From the NCBI RefSeq assembly GCF_004137085.1, contig NZ_QYBC01000033.1, positions 1 through 35,194 of the forward strand: a stretch of 35,194 nt of DNA, written 5' to 3'. Numbering within the stretch: the stretch's first letter is position 1; each line of letters starts with the position of its first letter. Shown here piece after piece: positions 31,368-35,194 of this stretch. The DNA comes from Lichenibacterium ramalinae (GTDB lineage: Bacteria > Pseudomonadota > Alphaproteobacteria > Rhizobiales > Beijerinckiaceae). The notes below the pieces were generated by a model. It searched no databases. It had not been told where the DNA came from and saw only the letters and a list, made by a program, of their open reading frames with translations. Made by a program: the position numbers and the translations under genes.

Positions 31368-31643
31368 ATGGTAGACATGCATCGCCCTCGGGCGAAATAC
31401 GTGATCGGGCCGGACGGCAGTCCCCTCACCATCGCCGACCTCCCCCCGCCTTCCACGAAGCGCTGGGTGATCCGTCGCAAGGCGGAGGTTGTTGCGGCGG
31501 TGCGCGGCGGCCTGCTGTCGCTCGAGGAAGCCTGCTCGCGCTACACGCTCACGGTCGACGAGTTCCTGTCCTGGCAGATGTCGATCGACCAGCACGGGCT
31601 GGCCGGCCTGCGCACGACCCGGATCCAGCACTACCGCCAGTGA
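31368..31643 (+). CDS. sciP: SciP-family CtrA inhibitory protein (DUF1153)
   Basis: SciP binds CtrA and blocks its activation of target promoters, so shaping the Alphaproteobacteria cell cycle. The 91-residue product is almost all family core: RAKYVIGPDGSPLTIADLPPP (about 7-27), RWVIRRKAEVVAAVRGG, then the helix-turn-helix-like SLEEACSRYTLTVDEFLSW and HGLAGLRTTRIQHYR at the C-terminus. ATG 31368 or ATG 31377 could start it; the family N-terminus is variable. A Rho-independent-type terminator follows about 90 bp after the stop. Confidence 0.94.
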   Translation: MVDMHRPRAKYVIGPDGSPLTIADLPPPSTKRWVIRRKAEVVAAVRGGLLSLEEACSRYTLTVDEFLSWQMSIDQHGLAGLRTTRIQHYRQ

Positions 31644-31726
31644 CGCCCGGCCGCTCCGGCGGCTCCCGACCGAGATCCCGGGTGCGGACGCCTGCGAACC
31701 GTCCCGCGCGCCGCGATGTCGATCGC

Positions 31727-31755
31727 AAAAAAGCCGCCCCTCGGGGCGGCTTTTT
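31727..31755. terminator. Bidirectional intrinsic terminator
   Basis: AAAAAAGCCGCCC-CTCG-GGGCGGCTTTTT: 7-bp GC stem (31733-31750) flanked by A and T tracts, so it can terminate sciP (+) and the hypothetical gene at 31809-32162 (-). Confidence 0.9.
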
Positions 31756-31808
31756 CGTCGGTGGAGACCGAGGGCCGGGCGGCGAGACGCCCGGCGCCCG
31801 AGCCCGCG

Positions 31809-32162
31809 TCAGGCCTGGCGCTGCACCAGCTGGACGCGCGAGGGCGCCATGGCGGCCGAAAGGCTGTCCGACACCGGCACTTCGGGGGTGGCGGGGGCCG
31901 CGGCGAGCTCGCTCCACTCCTTGCGGGTGGCGGAAACCTCGGATTCCTTCTTCTTGATCACCTGCGAGCGCAGGGCGTTCCAGTGCTGCTCCACCATGGC
32001 CGAGATGGCCTGGCTCAGCACCGCATAGCCGGGATGGTCGCTGCTCGCCGTCCATTCCACCGTCACGGTGCCGGGGTCGGTCACGTCGGCGGGGAAATGC
32101 TTCAGGGCCTCGAGTTCGTCGAGGCTGTCGGCCAAGGCGCGCAGGAGCGAGGCTTCGGTCAT
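31809..32162 (-). CDS. Small conserved-looking protein of unknown function
   Basis: The 117-residue protein starts MTEASLLRALADSLDELEALKHFP and is followed by a compact VTVEWTASSDHPGYAVLSQAISAMVEQHWNALR region and a helical C-terminus (RSQVIKKKESEVSATRKEW). No domain that I recognise, no signal peptide and no membrane segment. GGAGAG lies 6 nt before the ATG, and the gene has its own terminator, which supports a real gene. Its function is unknown. Confidence 0.7.
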   Translation of the reverse strand: MTEASLLRALADSLDELEALKHFPADVTDPGTVTVEWTASSDHPGYAVLSQAISAMVEQHWNALRSQVIKKKESEVSATRKEWSELAAAPATPEVPVSDSLSAAMAPSRVQLVQRQA

Positions 32163-32475
32163 CGGGACTCTCCGTTTCGACGGGACGCCGCGTGCGGCTC
32201 GTCCCCATGAAGTCTATCCCGGACGGCCTCATGCCGCCCGGCGGGTTTCTCCCCGGCCGGGTCGCCGAACCGGCGTTCCCGAGGGGCCACGGTTCGAGAG
32301 TCTGGCGCGGGGTGGTTGACGAAAGGTTACTCGGCCCGGGAGAAATCGCACCGCCGCCGTCGGGCCGTGCGAGAGAGCCGGCCGAGCACGCGCGACGGGC
32401 CGCCGGGCGTGGTCCGGCAGCCTCGACGAGCGGATGCGCCCGGCCCGGCCGGGCGACCCGGACGGGAGCGAAGGA
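32163..32475. other. Non-coding gap between two minus-strand genes
   Basis: No protein-like frame. It contains the promoter of the 31809-32162 gene. I see no repeats or RNA structure with confidence. Confidence 0.5.
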
Positions 32476-33009
32476 TCAGGCGGCCTGCGATTTCAGGAGG
32501 TTGCGGGTGTCGAACGAGGTGACGATCTTGTCGTAGAAGCATTCGAGCCAGTCGCGGGCTTCGCGGGCGTTGCGCTCGGCCGCCTCGGCCCGACGCTCGG
32601 CGGCCTCGGCGCGGCCGCGGAACTCCTCGATCTTGCCTTCGCTGCCGGCGGCGCGGACTTCCCACTCGCGCGCCTGGGCATAGGCCACCGCGACGTCCTT
32701 CTCGGCCCGGTCGGCGACGCCCTTGGCATAGTCCTCGACCTGCTGGTAGCGGGCCTGCATGAGGTCCATGGCCTTGGAGGCGCGGTTGAGCATGTCGAGC
32801 GCCGCGTCGAGGTCGGGCTGGGTGACGCGGCGGGGTTCGGCCCCGGCGGCATGCACCCGCCCCGGCATCGGGTCGGGCGCCTGCTGCGGCGCGGGCTGGG
32901 CAGCCGTCAGGCGGAAGATGTTGTCGAGGTCCTGGCCGATGCTGCGGTCGCCCCGGACGGCCGGGTCCGCGGGGTCGTGGCTGCGCAGGAAGGGGTTGTT
33001 GGGCGACAT
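32476..33009 (-). CDS. Coiled-coil protein of unknown function, CtrA box upstream
   Basis: The 177-residue product starts MSPNNPFLRSHD, with a Pro/Ala-rich low-complexity stretch (about 35-65), then a long coiled coil (about 70-155): DAALDMLNRASKAMDLMQARY, ADRAEKDVAVAYAQAREWEV, then heptad-like EEFRGRAEAAERRAEAAERNAREARD. The C-terminus YDKIVTSFDTRNLLKSQ is not a known motif. No transmembrane helix. An ATG upstream (33045) is possible. It lies directly downstream of a consensus CtrA site, so a cell-cycle, polar or motility-related role can be guessed but not assigned. Confidence 0.75.
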   Translation of the reverse strand: MSPNNPFLRSHDPADPAVRGDRSIGQDLDNIFRLTAAQPAPQQAPDPMPGRVHAAGAEPRRVTQPDLDAALDMLNRASKAMDLMQARYQQVEDYAKGVADRAEKDVAVAYAQAREWEVRAAGSEGKIEEFRGRAEAAERRAEAAERNAREARDWLECFYDKIVTSFDTRNLLKSQAA

Positions 33010-33060
33010 GGCGGGGATCCGAAGGACACGTTGACCGTACTGCACTGTCGCTCGACATGG

Positions 33061-33075
33061 TTAATGGCCGTTTAA
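33061..33075 (-). promoter_or_regulatory. Full CtrA-binding box (TTAA-N7-TTAA)
   Basis: On the minus strand the bases read TTAAACGGCCATTAA and continue CCAT, an exact match to the CtrA consensus TTAA-N7-TTAACCAT. It sits 52-66 bp upstream of the coiled-coil gene ATG (33009) and overlaps the 3' end of the PAP2 gene. It would place the coiled-coil gene in the CtrA regulon. Confidence 0.7.
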
Positions 33076-33782
33076 CGCCGGGCGCGCGGGCTCCGATCGC
33101 CGAGGACGAGGCGCCAGACGGCGGCGATGACCAGCCAGGTGAAGAGCCCCGCCAGCAGGGTGTCGGACAGGAAATGCCCGCCGAAGGCCATGCGCAGCAG
33201 GCCCGTGGCGCCCGCATAGACCAGGGCGGCGGCGAGGGCGGCGGCGCGCCAGGCCGGCGGCGCCATCAGGGCCGGAGCCACGGTCCAGAACGAGGAAGCC
33301 CCCTCCCCCGATACGAAGGAGCAGTTGCGCCGGCACTCGCCGCCCGGCAGCCCCAGGGGCCGGAAGGCCGCGGTGCCGCCGAACTCCCGCACCTGGAGCG
33401 GCCGGGGCCGGTGCCAATGGTCCTTCAGGGCGACGTTGACCAGGAGGCCCGGGCCGAGGGCGAGGCTCAGCGCCAGCACGGCGAGCCCGCGGCCACTCGG
33501 CGCCGGGACGTCGAGGCCGAAACGCCGCAGCGCGGCGGCGAGGCCCGCGGCGGCCAGCACCAGGACCGGGATGGCGTAGAAGACCCGCCGCACCCCTTCC
33601 CCGAACGGCGTCGCGCCGGTGAAACGCCCGTCGCCGGCGTAGAAGGCCCCGGCGGCGGCGAGGTCGAGCCCCGGATCGGACGAGAAGACGGCGAAGACCG
33701 CGGCCGCCAGGACCAGCGCCAAACCCACCCCGCGCCACGTCACCATGAAGGGGGGCTTCGCCGACCCGTCCTCGATCGCCAT
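33072..33782 (-). CDS. PAP2-superfamily phosphatase (LpxE-like), variant motif 2
   Basis: The 236-residue integral membrane protein has about five or six hydrophobic helices (for example GVGLALVLAAAVFAVF at about 18-33 and IPVLVLAAAGLAAAL at about 71-85). PAP2 motif 1 KDHWHRPRP (K-x6-RP) and motif 3 GLLRMAFGGHFLSD (R-x5-H-x3-D) are intact, so a phosphatase acting on lipid phosphates (lipid A, undecaprenyl- or phosphatidylglycerol-phosphate) is likely. Motif 2 reads CSFVSGEGASS, with Glu where canonical PSGH has His. The substrate is unknown. Confidence 0.88.
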   Translation of the reverse strand: MAIEDGSAKPPFMVTWRGVGLALVLAAAVFAVFSSDPGLDLAAAGAFYAGDGRFTGATPFGEGVRRVFYAIPVLVLAAAGLAAALRRFGLDVPAPSGRGLAVLALSLALGPGLLVNVALKDHWHRPRPLQVREFGGTAAFRPLGLPGGECRRNCSFVSGEGASSFWTVAPALMAPPAWRAAALAAALVYAGATGLLRMAFGGHFLSDTLLAGLFTWLVIAAVWRLVLGDRSPRARR

Positions 33783-33960
33783 CTCAGCCCCGTTTGCGTC
33801 CCGGACACCGCGCCGCTAGCCTGTGTCATGCCGTTGATGACACACGCCAGCACGAAGACGCGAGCCTGTTCACGGGCTTGAACCGAAGCTTCGCTTCAAC
33901 GATGGCCTGACGGGCTCCGAGGCCGGCCCAAGGGAGCCATGACGCAGGGGGCGTCGGCGC

Positions 33961-34740
33961 ATGAATCTGACTGGCGACGAGATCGAGCGCTACGCCCGCC
34001 ATATCGTGCTGCGGGAGATCGGCGGGCCCGGGCAGGCGCGCCTCAAGGCCGCCCGCGTGCTGGTGGTGGGGGCCGGCGGGCTCGGCAGCCCCGTGCTGCA
34101 ATATCTCGCGGCCGCCGGCGTCGGCACGCTCGGGGTGATCGACCACGACACGGTGTCGCTGTCGAACCTGCAGCGCCAGGTGCTCTTCGCCACCGGCGAC
34201 ATCGGCCGGGGCAAGGCCGAGGCGGCCGCCGAAGCCCTGGGCCGGCTGAACCCGCACGTCACGCTCGAAACCCACCCGGAGCGCATCACCCCCGACAATG
34301 CCGAGCGGCTCGCCGCCGCCCACGACGTCGTCATCGACGGTTCGGACAATTGGGGGACGCGCTATGCGGTCTCGGACGCGTGCTTCCGAGCCGGGCGCCC
34401 GCTGGTCACGGGGTCGGTCGGCACGTTCGACGGCGCCGTGACGGTGCTGGCGCCCCACGAGGCCGGGCCGGACGGGCGGCCCAACCCGACCTATCGCTGC
34501 CTGTTCCCGGAGCCGCCGCCCGAGGGCTCGGTGCCGACCTGCGCCGAGGCGGGCGTCATGGGCGCGCTGACCGGGCTCGTCGGCTCGCTCATGGCGCTGG
34601 AAGCCATCCGCCGCATCGTGCCCTTCGGCGAGGGCCTCGTCGGACGGCTCCTGCTCGTCGACGCCCGCTCGATGCGGTTCGAAACGCTGCGCTACGGCTG
34701 GGACCCCGAGAACCCGCTGAACGGCAGCGGGCCGGGGTGA
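33961..34740 (+). CDS. moeB: Molybdopterin-synthase adenylyltransferase MoeB (ThiF/HesA family)
   Basis: This E1-like enzyme adenylates the C-terminal glycine of MoaD (or ThiS) before sulfur transfer in molybdopterin (or thiamine) synthesis. The 259-residue product starts with ERYARHIVLREIGGPGQARL, then the ATP loop VLVVGAGGLGSPVLQYLAAAGVG (about 31-53) and the D-x-x-x-x-SNLQRQ motif. The active-site Cys is in VPTCAEAGVMG. E. coli MoeB binds zinc with Cys pairs; here the upstream pair PCYRC is PTYRC, and the C-terminal pair is also absent. A region of 178 bp before the ATG (33783-33960) contains no gene. Confidence 0.92.
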   Translation: MNLTGDEIERYARHIVLREIGGPGQARLKAARVLVVGAGGLGSPVLQYLAAAGVGTLGVIDHDTVSLSNLQRQVLFATGDIGRGKAEAAAEALGRLNPHVTLETHPERITPDNAERLAAAHDVVIDGSDNWGTRYAVSDACFRAGRPLVTGSVGTFDGAVTVLAPHEAGPDGRPNPTYRCLFPEPPPEGSVPTCAEAGVMGALTGLVGSLMALEAIRRIVPFGEGLVGRLLLVDARSMRFETLRYGWDPENPLNGSGPG

Positions 34741-34803
34741 CGGCTTCGGGCCCGCCCGCGATGGCCCGTGTCGGCGGCGGCCCGATACGGGCTGGAGCCG
34801 ATG

Positions 34804-34829
34804 GCGATCGGGCGGAGCCCCCCGATCGC
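34804..34829. terminator. Hairpin between convergent moeB and the chemotaxis receptor gene
   Basis: Arms 34804-34812 (GCGATCGGG) and 34821-34829 are perfect inverted repeats with an 8-nt loop. No T-tract, so it is tentative. Confidence 0.45.
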
Positions 34830-34882
34830 GTGAGGAGGCCCGTCGATCGAAAGGCCGCGAGCCGGGGCGAGCGGCACCGGTT

Positions 34883-35194
34883 CTAGAACTCGTCCCAGGC
34901 CGCCGCTTCCGCGGCGGGCTTGGCGGCGGCCCCGCCCTGTCCCGTGGACCTGAGCGCCACGACCGGCGCTGGCGACGCCGAGGCGCGCGCCGGCGTCGGC
35001 CGGCGGTTGGCCGAGGCCGGCACGCCGACCTTGAACCCGCCGATGATCGCCATCAGGGCTTCGGCGTCGCGGGCGAGGCCGTGGCTCGCCGCCGTCGATT
35101 CCTCCACCATGGCGGCATTCTGCTGGGTGACCTGGTCCATCTGGTTGATGGCGCCGTTCACCTGGTCGAGGCCCGACGCCTGCTCCTGCGCCGA
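34883..35194 (-). CDS. Methyl-accepting chemotaxis protein, C-terminal end (partial)
   Basis: The gene runs off the right edge. The visible about 103 residues hold the end of the MCP signalling domain: SAQEQASGLDQVNGAINQMD followed by VTQQNAAMVEESTAAS, the typical hairpin-return helix with a methylation-site pattern. A flexible Ala/Pro-rich linker (about 45 residues) leads to a C-terminal AAWDEF, which fits the xWxxF pentapeptide that tethers CheR and CheB in high-abundance receptors. The stop is TAG. The ligand-binding part is outside the window. Confidence 0.93.
   Translation of the reverse strand, partial: SAQEQASGLDQVNGAINQMDQVTQQNAAMVEESTAASHGLARDAEALMAIIGGFKVGVPASANRRPTPARASASPAPVVALRSTGQGGAAAKPAAEAAAWDEF

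Overview
The window comes from a GC-rich alphaproteobacterium, most likely of the order Hyphomicrobiales (Rhizobiales), for example the Methylobacteriaceae or Beijerinckiaceae. The grounds are the roughly 70% GC composition by eye, an Agrobacterium-like type VI secretion system (T6SS) layout with divergent clpV-hcp and tssA-first arms, a SciP (DUF1153) cell-cycle regulator, a full CtrA box, and a RIME-like palindromic intergenic repeat. Species cannot be named from the sequence.

Region 1 (1-16.2 kb) is a T6SS cluster. On the left an N-lobe-less Ser/Thr kinase-like gene is translationally coupled to tssG. A minus-strand arm reads clpV, hcp, a truncated and frameshifted vgrG, a small T6SS-effector-associated protein, a NucA/NucB-like DNase toxin, a ComJ-like nuclease inhibitor (probable immunity protein), a GNAT acetyltransferase and a beta-propeller-like fragment. 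A plus-strand arm reads tssA, tssB, tssC (two paralogues), tagJ, tssE, tssF. The clpV/tssA gap (159 bp) is the divergent control region. The membrane/baseplate genes tssJ/K/L/M and fha are not in the window and may lie to the left. The effector module between about 2.0 and 4.4 kb looks less GC-rich than its neighbours and shows deletion and decay. A degenerate IS3-family transposase remnant follows tssF where tssG would normally be.

Region 2 (16.8-24.7 kb) is housekeeping or accessory chromosome: a MaoC-like hydratase, an AI-2E-family permease with a soluble C-terminal domain, a membrane-anchored cytochrome c, then kdsB-pheA (overlapping) and tex. It closes with a 19-bp perfect hairpin.

Region 3 (24.7-31.1 kb) holds a PAS-domain protein, a patatin-like hydrolase with non-canonical active-site motifs, a RIME-like repeat, a GNAT acetyltransferase, a Dld/GlcD-type FAD-linked oxidase, and mnmA coupled to a class I methyltransferase.

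Region 4 (31.3-35.2 kb) holds sciP, two small proteins of unknown function (one coiled-coil with a consensus CtrA site upstream), a PAP2 phosphatase, moeB and the C-terminal end of a chemotaxis receptor. The most interesting content is the candidate NucA-type DNase/ComJ-type immunity pair carried behind a broken VgrG.
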